Shown piece by piece: positions 54,431-63,974 of a DNA stretch of 64,000 nt. A model generated the notes under the pieces. The model did not search any database. It was not told where the DNA came from and saw only the letters and a program-made list of their open reading frames with translations. The first letter of the stretch is position 1; each line of letters opens with the position of its first letter. The translations under genes and the position numbers were made by a program. Source of the DNA: Lamellibrachia columna. Lineage: Eukaryota; Annelida; Polychaeta; Sabellida; Siboglinidae. The stretch lies in assembly GCA_963662155.1 (NCBI GenBank), contig OY759263.1, positions 13,799,260 through 13,863,259 on the forward strand. The letters run 5' to 3'.

Positions 54431-54484
54431 CCACCACCACCACCACCACCACCACCACCACCACCACACGAACTATATATATAG
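54431..54484 (+). promoter_or_regulatory. (ACC)n tract and TATA box of the polymerase gene
   Basis: An ACC trinucleotide run (about 54431-54468) is followed by CTATATATATAG (about 54473-54484), 47 bp upstream of ATG 54531. The upstream block at 54371-54420 matches sequence at 48966-49012. Confidence 0.55.
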
Positions 54485-54530
54485 AAGAGCTAAGGACCGC
54501 TGTCTCTCAGTTGTAGACGCGTATAGCACC

Positions 54531-57500
54531 ATGAAACGTCATCTATGTCGTCACTGCGGACTGGCACTCGACACGTATGCAGAGTTACGACGGCACGTAG
54601 AGAGTCATTCGACACCGGCAGTTAACGAACACTCGTATTCGGTAGCGCCACCAGCAGCGGTGCCACCTAGCGACCACGAAATATTCGTGTAAATGCGATG
54701 CTACGTTTGGGAGATGGGACGATCTGCAGCATCACGTTAGGTCCGTATGTCGTCTTAGTAGTAGCAGTAGTAGAAAAAAGACCACAGTCTACACGTGTAC
54801 GAAATGTGGAAGGAATTTCAATAAACATGACCACCTGACCAGACACGCACGAACAACGTGTACCGTCGTCGTCGTCAAGAAGCCACCATCACCGAATAGA
54901 TCAAACAGGGAAGACACCACACCCCACAATCCACTCGTTATCGACGAAGATCCCATCGACCCACCTGTTCGACTCCCCTTCGCCGACAACCTGTCGACGG
55001 AACTGCTAGATGTCGTTCGAGCGCACTGGTCGACCATACGGACACGTGCAACGAGAGGACCCCTCCAATGCAGGTACGATTACAGATTAACGACGCTAGA
55101 CACGACCGTTCCAGAGAGGCCTTTGAAGATCATGTTCCAGGAACAGACCAACGCTTACAAGATTAACCTCAGTTACCGGTTCATTCTGAGGAACAAGAAC
55201 ACGGGTCGATACAAGTACTACCATTCCTCGTGCAACTGCTGTGGATGATACCCAGTCTCATCACCAACAGCAAGTACTTTGATGACTTTCTCGAACGCAA
55301 CCGAGAAACCGACGTCTTGCAATGGGCCATCAATCAAAGACCGGATTCTGCGTGGGTGTGCGAACTCGTGACCAATGTCACATTTTTCGTCAACCGCATC
55401 ATCGATCACCCGATAGGATGTGTAGGAATTATCTCCCTTCCAATGTACATCAAGAGGAACAAAGCCGTCATCGGATTGGAAACGGAACCCATCCATTCGA
55501 AGAGGTACAGTGACAACCTGTGTCTCTTCCGGTGTCTGGCCCTGCATCGAGGATGTGACGTACGCCGATTGGAACCAGCGGTGAAGACGCTGTACGAGGC
55601 TTACGTTCAAGACGGTGTACCCATGGAAGAGTTTGCCGGGGTTCCGATGGAGGACCTCTATCGTGTAGAGACCACGTTCCAAACGAACGTGTGCGTGTAC
55701 AGTCTCGTAAAACCGGATGTAGAGGATGGAGAGGATGGAAAGACAACTGCCGAACTCGTTCGTCGCTCGGTATGTAAGTACCCTGACACACTCTACCTCA
55801 ATCTTCACGAGACACATTATTCCTTCATCCAGGATGTACGCATGTACTGTCACTCGTACAGATGTCGGAAGTGTGGTGACTCGTTGTGGAAAGACGCATG
55901 GAAGCTACGCAACCACGACAGCACGTGTACGGGGGGTGTGCGTCGAGTCTATCCTGGTGGTGTGTACCATTCGACTCCATCGGTATTCGAACGGCTGGAC
56001 GACGAGAACATCCGAGTGGCCGAAGCGTTGCGGTACTATCCGTACCGAGCCACCTTCGACTTTGAGTGTTGGTTCGACACCGAACACCTTCCGTCTGACA
56101 GTGACCAGGTTCACTGGGTTGCGCGTCACGTCCCGCTGAGCGTTAGCGTGGCATCCAACGTACCCGGACACGAGCAAGTGACATGCCTCGTCACGGACGG
56201 AGACACCAACAAGTTGGTGAGCACCATGATGACTATCCTGCAATCGATGAGTGAGGCTGCGTACGACAAGATCAAAGACTCATACGAGAATGTTTTGGAA
56301 CAACTCGCAGAAGAGCTGACGAATTGGGACGAACGGAAGGAGGCTGCACGGTCAGCCACCGACAATGAATCCCGACCGGCAACCAATCCGTACAAAACGC
56401 TGATGGGACAACTGTATGGATGGATGCATCAGTTACATGTCATCGGGTTCAATTCGGGTAAATATGATCTCAATGCCATCAAACAGTTCCTCATACCGTA
56501 ATTCCTGTCGACTTCAAAGACAGTGGAACACGAAGAAGAGGAAGAGGAAGAGGAAGAAGAAGAGAGGGAGCAAGAGGACAAAGCGAAAGAAGCAGAGAAC
56601 GATGGCGTCGGGTCATTTTTCGTCATCAAAAGCAACAACACTTTCATGTGTCTTTCGACGGATCAGCTGAAATTCCTAGACATGATCAACTACATAGCCC
56701 CTGGGTTCAGCTACGACAAGTATCTGAAAGCGTACGGATGCGAGGTGACGAAAGGTCATTTCCCATAAGAGTACATGGACCGTCTGGAGAGGCTCGACGA
56801 CACCGTTCTTCCACCGAAAGAGGCCTTCTTCAGTCGACTGAAGAACGAAGGTATTTCAGACGAGGATTACGCCAGTTGTAAGGAGGCCTGGCGCGACAAT
56901 GGCATGACGACGTTGCGCGACTTTCTCGTCTGGTACAACAACAGAGACGTGGTTCCCTTTCTTCAGGCAATCGATAGACAGTTTGCCTTCTATCAACAAC
57001 GTGGAATAGACATGTTCAAGCAAGGCATCAGCGTACCCGGTCTGACCCTGCTGTACCTGTTCAACGACCTTCCAGAGAAGACCTACTTTACCATCTTCAA
57101 CGAGAAGAATAAAGATCTACATGACCTCGTCAAAGATAACATCGTAGGCGGGCCTTCGATCATTTTTCACCGCTATCACGAGAAAGGGGTCACCACGCTA
57201 CGTCAGAACGAGTACGGAGAGGCTGCTCGTCCGTGTCGGTCGATCGTCGGATACGATGCGAACGCGCTGTACCTGTGGTCGCTCATGCAAGACATGCCTA
57301 TGGGATGGTGCACGCGACGACGGGCAGAGAACGACTTCCGCCCCGAATCGGCGCAGCTGTACGGACAGATGGCTGCAGAATGGTTGACGTGGGAATCCGA
57401 ACGCACGGGACGTCCCATACGACATCAGATCAACGGACGAGAGAAGAGAATAGGCAAACATCGGGTGGATGGATGGTGCAGCGAGACGAAGACGGCTTAT

Positions 57501-58951
57501 CAGTTCCAAGGGTGTTTCTTTCATGGTTGCCCGTGCACTCGAGAAGAGGTGAACGCCGTCAACGGGAAACCCATGGCGCAACTGTTCGCCGAGACCCGAA
57601 AGACCACCGCCTACCTACGTCACTTTGTCAAGGTCGTCGAGCTGTGGGAATGCGAGTGGAAAGAGATGAGACGAGCCCCGACCGTAGGAAAGTGTCTGGA
57701 TGCTGCATTTCCCCGACGTCGACACGTGCGGTGGACGATGACGTCGCAACAGATCCTGAACCGTGTTCGGCATGATCGAGTGCGACATTTGCGTACCGGA
57801 AGAATTGCGCGAGCACTTTGCCGAGATGCAGCCCGTGTTCAAGAACATCAGTCTGATACGCGAGGATCTCGGTCCGTTCATGCGCCGATACACCGAAGAG
57901 CACAACATAATGTCGACTCCGAGGCGCATGCTCGTGGGTAGTTATCGTGGCGATAAGATACTGCTCGCAACGCCCCTGCTGCGATGGTATCTGGACCACG
58001 GTCTCGAGGTGCTGCACGTTTACCAGGTCATCGAATACGATCCTATTCCGTGTTTCCGGCGGTTCGGCGATGCAGTGTCCACGGCCCGACGCGAGGGAGA
58101 CGTCCACCGAGAAAAGACCATCATCGCGGACACCATGAAGTTGCTGGGGAACTCGGGCTACGGAAAGACCATCACCAACGTTGACCGACATCGACACGTC
58201 AGCTACTGCACGGAGAAGGCGGCATCGCTCATGGTCTACGATAAACGGTTCCGACAACTCGACATCGTCGTCGACGATGCGTACGAGATAGAGATGAGCA
58301 AGAAAACCATCAAGTACACCCTACCCGTACACGTGGGATTCTTCGTTCTGCAGTACGCCAAGATGCGCATGTTGCAGTTCTATTACGACTTCATCAACAG
58401 ATACGTGGAGCGCCCTCTGTTCCAGTACTGCGAGATGGATACAGATAGTGCCTATTTGGCCTTGGCCGATGAGTCCGTCGATGACCTCGTGACCCCAGCA
58501 CTACGAGATCATTATTTCCGACATCGTTCCGAATGGCTCCCGTCCGAATGTTGCGACGAACATCGGACCGAGTACGTGCGCTGTCGCCTCGCCAATCGAC
58601 CATGGGTCGGAGACGAGGCGTGCTGTAAGGCGCGAAGAGCGTTCGACAAGAGGACATCGGGTCTGTTCAAGGTCGAGTGGTCCGGTGACGGGTTCGTGGG
58701 GTTGTGTAGCAAGACGTAATATTTTTTCGAAGCCACCGATAAGTACAGCACCAAAGGACTGAGCAAACGTCACAACACCATCGACAAGGATGCTCACCAA
58801 CCGTCGGAGCGGAAGTGGATCGAACCGTGGTTTCCGGGTGCATAAATCGACCGTGTTGACGTACGTGCAGGAAGGGGCGGCCCTCACCTACTTTTACGCC
58901 AAACGCGTGGTACACGAGGACGGGGTGACCACGGGTCCGGTGGACGTATAG
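54531..58951 (+). pseudogene. Polinton DNA polymerase B with N-terminal zinc fingers and OTU-like motif, broken
   Basis: The gene runs from ATG 54531 to TAG 58949-58951. N-terminal C2H2-type fingers are at 54540-54605 and 54790-54860. An OTU-like pair follows: D-N-L-C-L-F-R at 55510-55533 and E-T-H-Y-S-F at 55810-55827. The exonuclease signature F-D-F-E-C-W is near 56054 and N-S-G-K-Y-D-L-N near 56450. Polymerase motif A D-A-N-A-L-Y is near 57255, motif B N-S-G-Y-G-K-T near 58150 and motif C D-T-D-S at 58438-58449. Breaks: a shift with TAA 54690, a TGA plus shift at 55246-55252, TAA 56499, TAA 56766, a deletion with shift near 57762, TAA 58717 and a shift near 58788. All three later TAA codons replace a Tyr. 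Protein-primed type B polymerases copy the element. This copy cannot make a full-length product under the standard code. Segment-level activity is not expected. Confidence 0.88.
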
Positions 58952-58959
58952 AAAAGGCG

Positions 58960-59616
58960 ATGCAGGCTGCACTTGTTTCATACGCAATCATGGATGCACG
59001 ATGGAAACATCCCTTCACGTGCATCGTCGCCGGACCGACGGGGTGCGGCAAGAGTACTTTCGTGACGCGTATGTTGCGTCACGCTGCTGTGATGATCGAT
59101 CCACCGCCCGAAAAAATAACGTGTTGTTACGGAGAATGGCAAGAGGCTTACGCAACGACGGACTTGGTACACGTGCGGTTCGAGGAAGGGTTACCGACGG
59201 CGGCCATGTTCGATTCGACAACGAGGAACCTCATCGTCATAGATGATCTCATGGCAGAAACGGACGAACGGGTAACGACCTTGTTCACTAAAAAAAGTCA
59301 CCACAGGAACACGTCCGTGCTGTATCTCGTACAGAACCTGTTCCCTAAAAACAAAGAGAGTCGCACCATCAGTCTGAATTCCCAGTACATGGTGGTGTTC
59401 AAGAATCCTCGTGACGCATCGATGATGGCGCACTTGGCTCGGCAGATGTATCCGGAACGCGTCAAGTTCGTGCAAGAGGCCTTTAAAGACGCCACGTCGG
59501 TACCGTACGGTTATCTATTGGTCGATCTCAAACAGGACACGCCCGAGGACATGCGTCTGCGCACGGCCATCTTTCCAGACGACGGTGTGCAGTACGTGTA
59601 CTTGCCGAATATATAA
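58960..59616 (+). CDS. Genome-packaging ATPase (A32-like, FtsK/HerA superfamily)
   Basis: 218 residues, intact. Walker A G-P-T-G-C-G-K-S-T at 25-33 and Walker B N-L-I-V-I-D-D-L-M at 90-98. The length is typical for the short Polinton and virophage packaging ATPases that pump DNA into the capsid. It starts 8 bp after the polymerase stop. ATG 58990 (M-D-A-R-W) is an equally good start, since the conserved region begins there. It is followed within 40 bp by the next gene, as expected for a compact late block. An intact ATPase next to a dead polymerase suggests the polymerase damage is recent or that replication is supplied in trans. Confidence 0.88.
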   Translation: MQAALVSYAIMDARWKHPFTCIVAGPTGCGKSTFVTRMLRHAAVMIDPPPEKITCCYGEWQEAYATTDLVHVRFEEGLPTAAMFDSTTRNLIVIDDLMAETDERVTTLFTKKSHHRNTSVLYLVQNLFPKNKESRTISLNSQYMVVFKNPRDASMMAHLARQMYPERVKFVQEAFKDATSVPYGYLLVDLKQDTPEDMRLRTAIFPDDGVQYVYLPNI

Positions 59617-59653
59617 AACGACCGAGTGTGTGGATAGTCTCTTCATTCGCACC

Positions 59654-60022
59654 ATGTCTGCCCTGGTGAAAAGACACATCGTGTGCATACAGGCTCTGAC
59701 CAGAATCAAGAGCAACAAACTGAAAAAGGCCATCATCGCCAACGCCGACGCCGATCTGCTGTGTGCACTAGCCGAGTTTGCCTACAACATACTAAAAAAG
59801 AACATTCCATTGACCGATATACAGAGGCGACGTTTGAGTAAATACAGGACGAAGTTACGCGAGTTGGCTCAGAGACGAACGCCTGCTGCCAGTAGAAGAC
59901 GCATATTGCTGCAACCGCAGGTTGGCGAAGGACAGAGCGGAGGTTTCCTATCGGCCTTCCTAGCACCGTTGGCAAGTTCGGTCTTGCTACCCTTGCTCCG
60001 AGAGGTGCTGCTCAAAAGGTAG
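59654..60022 (+). CDS. Conserved small basic Polinton protein with C-terminal hydrophobic segment
   Basis: 122 residues starting at ATG 59654, preferred over upstream starts because conservation of this family begins there. The N-terminal two thirds is helical and basic (K-S-N-K-L-K-K-A, later K-Y-R-T-K-L-R). The end has a Gly-rich hydrophobic stretch (L-S-A-F-L-A-P-L-A-S-S-V-L-L-P-L-L) that could be a membrane-active or capsid-lining helix. Similar proteins sit beside the ATPase in many animal Polintons and adinto-like viruses. A virion core or minor capsid role is inferred from position only. Confidence 0.6.
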   Translation: MSALVKRHIVCIQALTRIKSNKLKKAIIANADADLLCALAEFAYNILKKNIPLTDIQRRRLSKYRTKLRELAQRRTPAASRRRILLQPQVGEGQSGGFLSAFLAPLASSVLLPLLREVLLKR

Positions 60023-60026
60023 ATCC

Positions 60027-60287
60027 ATGGAACACGCACGCAAGATGGCCTTGGTGGACCCGCGACTGTTGGACACGCTTCGTTCACCCCCACCACCACC
60101 ACCACCACCACCCGCGACCGACACCGTAGGCAAGAAGGTGCAAGCCCTCGATGACGAGATGAAGACCATCCTCGATAGAAAGGATCTAGACGACGGGACC
60201 AAGGTGACACTGTATAATCAGGTGTTGCAGCGGTACAACGTCTTGGCCGATAAACACGTCAAAGAACCGATACGCGTTTCACGGTGA
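60027..60287 (+). CDS. Conserved Polinton protein, N-terminal partner (86 residues)
   Basis: Begins 4 bp after the previous stop. It has a proline run (PPPPPPPPP at about 25-33) followed by a helical block L-D-D-E-M-K-T-I-L-D and Y-N-Q-V-L-Q-R-Y. In related elements I associate this block with the N-terminal half of one longer protein whose C-terminal half corresponds to the next gene. The stop lies 8 bp before the next ATG in a different frame, so here it may be split by a frameshift or be naturally two proteins. Function unknown, virion-associated by position. Confidence 0.55.
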   Translation: MEHARKMALVDPRLLDTLRSPPPPPPPPPATDTVGKKVQALDDEMKTILDRKDLDDGTKVTLYNQVLQRYNVLADKHVKEPIRVSR

Positions 60288-60295
60288 ACGAGTCG

Positions 60296-60832
60296 ATGGC
60301 GGGGCCGGGGTCGGAGGTGGAGCCGGGGTCGGGGTCGGAGGGTGCAGTACGAGCTCCTATTAGTGGACTGGAGGCCACCGTCTTGGACACCGTTCCCAAG
60401 ACCATGCAGGCCAAAACCAGACGTTTGATGGAGCATCTCAAGAGAGATATCGCGTGGACCGCTCGCGGTGAACTTATACACGAGGGCGTGCCGGTTGTCG
60501 GTAGTAAAGTGGTGGATCTCGTTAATGATCTGTTGCGTAAGAGAAAGACGGATCCGACGGGTTGGCAGCCATTCGCACGACAACTCCGTGCCATCAACCT
60601 GCCCATGGCGTTGGTTGGTAACGTCTCCAGGAGAGCCTACATACGTCCGGCGCCGACGGTCACTCCCTCTCGTCGGTCAACTACTACTCCGCGTGCTGCT
60701 GGTAGTGCACGAAGATCGCTCAGTTGGACACCCCTCGCCCGTCAGAGCCGTCGAATGGAACATTCCATGCCCACCCCACCCCCCGAATCACGCAAGGCTT
60801 TGTCGTCATTGGCTGGTTGGGACGCCTTATAA
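60296..60832 (+). CDS. Conserved Polinton protein, C-terminal partner (178 residues)
   Basis: ATG 60296 follows the previous gene closely, in another frame. A Gly/Ser/Glu-rich start is followed by the conserved core T-V-P-K-T-M-Q-A-K, W-T-A-R-G-E-L, V-D-L-V-N-D-L-L-R and G-W-Q-P-F-A-R-Q-L, then a Ser/Arg/Thr/Pro-rich tail typical of nucleic-acid-binding virion proteins. The last about 35 codons are part of a 260-bp tandem duplication, and the same P-P-E-S-x-K-A-x-S-S-L-A-G-W end reappears on the next protein. Function unknown. Confidence 0.6.
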   Translation: MAGPGSEVEPGSGSEGAVRAPISGLEATVLDTVPKTMQAKTRRLMEHLKRDIAWTARGELIHEGVPVVGSKVVDLVNDLLRKRKTDPTGWQPFARQLRAINLPMALVGNVSRRAYIRPAPTVTPSRRSTTTPRAAGSARRSLSWTPLARQSRRMEHSMPTPPPESRKALSSLAGWDAL

Positions 60833-61237
60833 GGTGGTACGATGCGTGTCCGTAGCACAGTGTTCGTCATGTCGACCGATCCACAGGACCTCGTGTACCG
60901 TTCCGTCGTCGCTGCGATATTTATCAGTGGACTTTACTTGATTGCTCACGGTATAGCCCAAAGTCTTATGCAACAGGTGTTATTCGAACACCCCTCGCTC
61001 GTCGAATGGAACATTCCATGCCCACCCCACCGTCCTCCCGAATCACCCAAGGCTGTGTCGTCATTGGCTGGTTGGAACGACTTATAAGGTTGTACGACGC
61101 GTGTCCGTAGCACAGTGTTCGTCATGCTGATCGATCCACAGGACGCGTACCGTTCCGTCGTCGCTGCGATATTGTTTAGCGGACTTACCTTGCTTGGTGA
61201 CGTTGCAGCCGGAATTATTATACAACAGGTGTTATTC
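60729..61237. repeat. Tandem duplication of about 255 bp (period 260)
   Basis: 60729-60985 and 60989-61237 are similar throughout, sharing TCGAATGGAACATTCCATGC, GTCCGTAGCACAGTGTTCGT and CAACAGGTGTTATTC. Divergence is concentrated near the middle of the membrane-protein coding part. It duplicates the end of the upstream gene and nearly all of the small membrane-protein gene. Confidence 0.88.
60869..61087 (+). CDS. Chimeric small membrane protein (duplicate copy)
   Basis: 72 residues from ATG 60869, chosen because the homologous copy starts at the matching codon; ATG 60842 would add nine residues. The N-terminal part (D-P-Q-D-L-V-Y-R-S-V-V-A-A) with its hydrophobic helix matches the copy at 61124. 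Instead of the copy's native end it runs through the duplication junction into a C-terminus resembling that of the upstream gene (S-S-L-A-G-W-N-D-L). It is therefore a fusion made by the tandem duplication. Confidence 0.5.
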   Translation: MSTDPQDLVYRSVVAAIFISGLYLIAHGIAQSLMQQVLFEHPSLVEWNIPCPPHRPPESPKAVSSLAGWNDL

Positions 61238-61258
61238 AGACTATGGTTTCGCTGCTAG
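61124..61258 (+). CDS. Small membrane protein, probably the original copy (44 residues)
   Basis: ATG 61124 to TAG 61256-61258. It has a short N-terminus D-P-Q-D-A-Y-R followed by one hydrophobic span of about 25 residues and the end W-F-R-C. It sits just before the integrase and overlaps none of the likely integrase coding sequence. Small membrane proteins of this kind recur in Polintons. The role is unknown. Confidence 0.5.
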   Translation: MLIDPQDAYRSVVAAILFSGLTLLGDVAAGIIIQQVLFRLWFRC

Positions 61259-61343
61259 GCTGTTTTTCAGTCGCTACCGTTGTGGGAGCGATAACGGGCG
61301 TTCTACTATACATCAGCGCACTCCTCGTCGTTCGTCAGTACTC

Positions 61344-62444
61344 ATGAGTCGTCAACGTCACCGTCAACGCATCGGACCTTCTGTTTTAATGACGTCGAAG
61401 AGACTGAAGGAGGTCTACTTCGACCCGAATCGGGTAGACAGTTACGGCGGAGTCGATGCCTTGCGACGCGTCACGCACGCGCCTCGGAAAATAGTCGCGC
61501 AATGGTTGTCGGAACAGGACGCCTACAGCTTACACAAGCCGGCGAGACGGCGTTTCAAGAGACGATGCGTCATCGTGGGTGGTATGAATCAACAGTGGCA
61601 GGCCGATCTCGTCGACCTGACGACGTTGAAAGACGACAACGACGGTATGACCTTTCTCCTCACGATAATAGACGTCTTTTCGAAACGAGCCAGATGCATT
61701 CCTATACCGAGCAAGTGCGCTGCGTCATTGGTCGCGGCGCTGCAAATCGCGTTCGCAGACAACCGACCGCAGACGTTGCAGACGGATCGAGGAATGGAAT
61801 TTCTGAATAAATCCGTTCAGGCTCTCTTAAGGAAACGCGGCGTCCATCACTTCTCCACGCACAACGCGGAGACGAAGGCGAGCATCGTGGAACGATTCAA
61901 CAGAACGTTGAAGACTCGCATGTGGCGCTACTTCACGAAAGTTCAGACGTGGCGTTACATCGACGTCCTTCCGGACCTGGTGCGAACGTACAACGACACC
62001 CGCCACCGTAGCATCGGTATGGCTCCGTCACAGGTCAATGCAAAGAATCAAGAAAAGGTGTGGCAACGTCTGTACGGACACGACGGTAAAGGCGTACCCA
62101 AGTTGAACGTGTCGGATCGCGTGCGCGTCAGCAAGTACAAAGGCACGTTCGAAAAGGGCTACGAGACGAACTGGAGCGAAGAGGTGTTCACCGTACACGA
62201 AGTTCATCCCTCCGAGCCGCCCGTGTACCGCCTGCGGGACGATCACGGCGACGTGCTGGATGGCGCCTTCTACGAACTGGAGCTGCAGAAAGTGTCGGTA
62301 CCGGACGATAAAGTGTACCGCGTCGAATCGGTACTGCAGCGTCGTAAGGTCGGCGGACGAACGGAGGCTTTGGTGAAATGGTTCGGCTATCCGTCCAAAT
62401 TCAACAGCTGGATCGATGCCAAGGCACTCCTCTATAAAGCCTAG
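61344..62444 (+). CDS. Retrovirus-like integrase with C-terminal chromodomain
   Basis: 366 residues from ATG 61344; ATG 61389 is also possible, and the earlier ATG at 61194 is unlikely because it overlaps the membrane protein. The rve core shows the catalytic triad D88 (Q-A-D-L-V-D-L), D148 (Q-T-D-R-G) and E183 (I-V-E-R-F-N), with D to E spacing of the DD35E type. A C-terminal chromodomain (Y-R-V-E-S-V-L-Q-R-R ... L-V-K-W-F-G-Y) at about 320-366 would read histone marks and bias insertion. All catalytic residues are intact, so the gene looks functional. Polinton integrases generate 6-bp target duplications. Confidence 0.9.
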   Translation: MSRQRHRQRIGPSVLMTSKRLKEVYFDPNRVDSYGGVDALRRVTHAPRKIVAQWLSEQDAYSLHKPARRRFKRRCVIVGGMNQQWQADLVDLTTLKDDNDGMTFLLTIIDVFSKRARCIPIPSKCAASLVAALQIAFADNRPQTLQTDRGMEFLNKSVQALLRKRGVHHFSTHNAETKASIVERFNRTLKTRMWRYFTKVQTWRYIDVLPDLVRTYNDTRHRSIGMAPSQVNAKNQEKVWQRLYGHDGKGVPKLNVSDRVRVSKYKGTFEKGYETNWSEEVFTVHEVHPSEPPVYRLRDDHGDVLDGAFYELELQKVSVPDDKVYRVESVLQRRKVGGRTEALVKWFGYPSKFNSWIDAKALLYKA

Positions 62445-62468
62445 CAGCGCGTAAGGCGGGTTGTCATT

Positions 62469-62759
62469 ATGTCACAAGACACGACACCGCATACTACCAC
62501 CGCCGTCATAGAGGAGGAGGAGGCGGAGGATTGTACCGACGCGTCGAACGATAGTACTCCTTGGCATCTGTTCGGCACCGAGTGTCCCAAAGAGGAGATA
62601 GTGTTTCTGTGTCAGGTCGTCATCTTGTACACGGTCATCGTGATAAGCATCTACAACCTGACTGTAGGTCACGGCGATTCTAATCTGTGGACGGCTCTGT
62701 TGAGTAGTTCGTTGGGTTACCTACTACCCAATCCCACGTTGAAACGCAATAGCAACTGA
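62469..62759 (+). CDS. Conserved Polinton membrane protein (96 residues)
   Basis: An acidic N-terminus with a Glu run is followed by C-P-K-E-E and a long hydrophobic helix (F-L-C-Q-V-V-I-L-Y-T-V-I-V-I-S-I-Y). A conserved block L-W-T-A-L-L-S-S-S-L-G-Y-L-L-P-N-P may re-enter the membrane. This arrangement directly upstream of the penton-like gene is characteristic of invertebrate Polintons. The gene is 24 bp after the integrase stop and 7 bp before the next start. A role in the virion or at membranes is inferred. Confidence 0.7.
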   Translation: MSQDTTPHTTTAVIEEEEAEDCTDASNDSTPWHLFGTECPKEEIVFLCQVVILYTVIVISIYNLTVGHGDSNLWTALLSSSLGYLLPNPTLKRNSN

Positions 62760-62766
62760 TTTCTAC

Positions 62767-63579
62767 ATGACGCTGCCTAGCAACGCTTCTATGACGACGC
62801 ACCCCGACAACACCTTGACCCATTACATCACGGCCTTGCCTCACCGCATCGATCTGACCGGCGAGTGGGAGTGTGGGTTGGCAGAGATCCAGCATCCGCA
62901 CACTTGGTACAACGTCACAGAGAACGATATCTGGTTATTCCTCAACACGATCGATGTTTCGGACACGTCCCGACGTACGAAGTTGTCGTGTGGGTATTAC
63001 GACAATTCGTTAACATTGATGTATCACGTCAACAAGGGACTGCACAGTCTGAAGACGAAGGAGACACTGGCTCAAATGAGCTATAGTTCTGTCACTCAAA
63101 AAATGACGTTACACATGACAGCGAACACCGTGTTCACCATACCGTACCACAGTGCGATGACGTCCATGTTAGGATTCCGTAGACCCGTAGCCAGCGAGCC
63201 GGAGGCGGTTACGTCATTCCCCATCATCGACATCGACCACCTCCCTTCCGACTCGTCGTACCCCTTCCACATCGAGGCCGACGATGTGGTGAACATGACG
63301 CAGGGGTTCGACACCCTATACGTCTACACGGACATCGTGGAGTCTCGTATAGTGGGTGACACTCTCGCGCCTCTGTTGCGAGCCCTTCCGATTAGCGGAC
63401 GTCACGGTGATAGGGTGTCCGATCGTTTCACTAACGTTCACTACGTACCTCTGTTGTGCTCGAACTTCCACACGATCGAGGTGGATGTAAGGAACGACAT
63501 GGGTCGACGTGTGCCATTCGAATACGGCAGAGTGACGGTGACGCTTCATTTTCGTCGACGCAGGTCCGGACTGTTCTGA
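62767..63579 (+). CDS. Penton-like minor capsid protein (single jelly roll)
   Basis: 270 residues, intact, directly upstream of the core-like and major capsid genes. The start (L-P-S-N-A-S ... D-N-T-L-T-H-Y) and the block R-I-D-L-T-G-E-W-E-C-G-L-A-E-I match the conserved N-terminus of Polinton minor capsid (penton) proteins, which fold as one jelly roll at the vertices. Further beta-rich segments and F-H-T-I-E-V-D-V-R-N near the end support this. The stop overlaps the next start (TGATG). Confidence 0.78.
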   Translation: MTLPSNASMTTHPDNTLTHYITALPHRIDLTGEWECGLAEIQHPHTWYNVTENDIWLFLNTIDVSDTSRRTKLSCGYYDNSLTLMYHVNKGLHSLKTKETLAQMSYSSVTQKMTLHMTANTVFTIPYHSAMTSMLGFRRPVASEPEAVTSFPIIDIDHLPSDSSYPFHIEADDVVNMTQGFDTLYVYTDIVESRIVGDTLAPLLRALPISGRHGDRVSDRFTNVHYVPLLCSNFHTIEVDVRNDMGRRVPFEYGRVTVTLHFRRRRSGLF

Positions 63580-63974
63580 TGAATTACAACGATTATTACG
63601 CGCGACAGACTGGCGGTGCGCTGCCCTACTTCGCCGGTGTGCAATACCAGCGAGGTCACGGACTGGGCAGTCTGTTCGGCAGTCTGTTGCGCAGCGCCAT
63701 GCCGCTCATCAAGAGAGATGCCGTGGCTTTGGGTAAGGGAGCGTTGAAGACCGGCGTTCGCATAGCCGGCGACGTCTTATCAGGCCAGAACATAAAAACG
63801 GCTGCCAAACGACGCGTCACCGACGCCGTGCTGAGCGGTCTTCGGGTCCCCCCCGGTAAACGTATAAAACGACCGTCCGCAAAGGCGACATTCACTACAG
63901 TAAAGAGACGCCGCAAGTCAAAGACGTCCAAGAAGCGAGAGGCCGACATATTCGACAATGGCTTTCGTGCATAG
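63579..63974 (+). CDS. Basic core-like virion protein (131 residues)
   Basis: The ATG at 63579-63581 overlaps the previous stop (63577-63579). The N-terminus M-N-Y-N-D-Y-Y-A-R is followed by a Gly/Leu-rich amphipathic segment (G-L-G-S-L-F-G-S-L-L-R-S) and a strongly basic C-terminus (P-G-K-R-I-K-R-P, V-K-R-R-R-K-S-K). Such proteins are compared with adenovirus core and cement proteins and may be processed by a viral protease (a Gly-Gly site G-G-A is visible near residue 12). It overlaps the major capsid start by 17 bp. Confidence 0.7.
   Translation: MNYNDYYARQTGGALPYFAGVQYQRGHGLGSLFGSLLRSAMPLIKRDAVALGKGALKTGVRIAGDVLSGQNIKTAAKRRVTDAVLSGLRVPPGKRIKRPSAKATFTTVKRRRKSKTSKKREADIFDNGFRA

Noticed and set aside
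61194..61343. Integrase start at ATG 61194
   Set aside because: It overlaps the small membrane protein ending at 61258, and the extra 50 residues lack any integrase feature. Conservation begins near 61344-61389.
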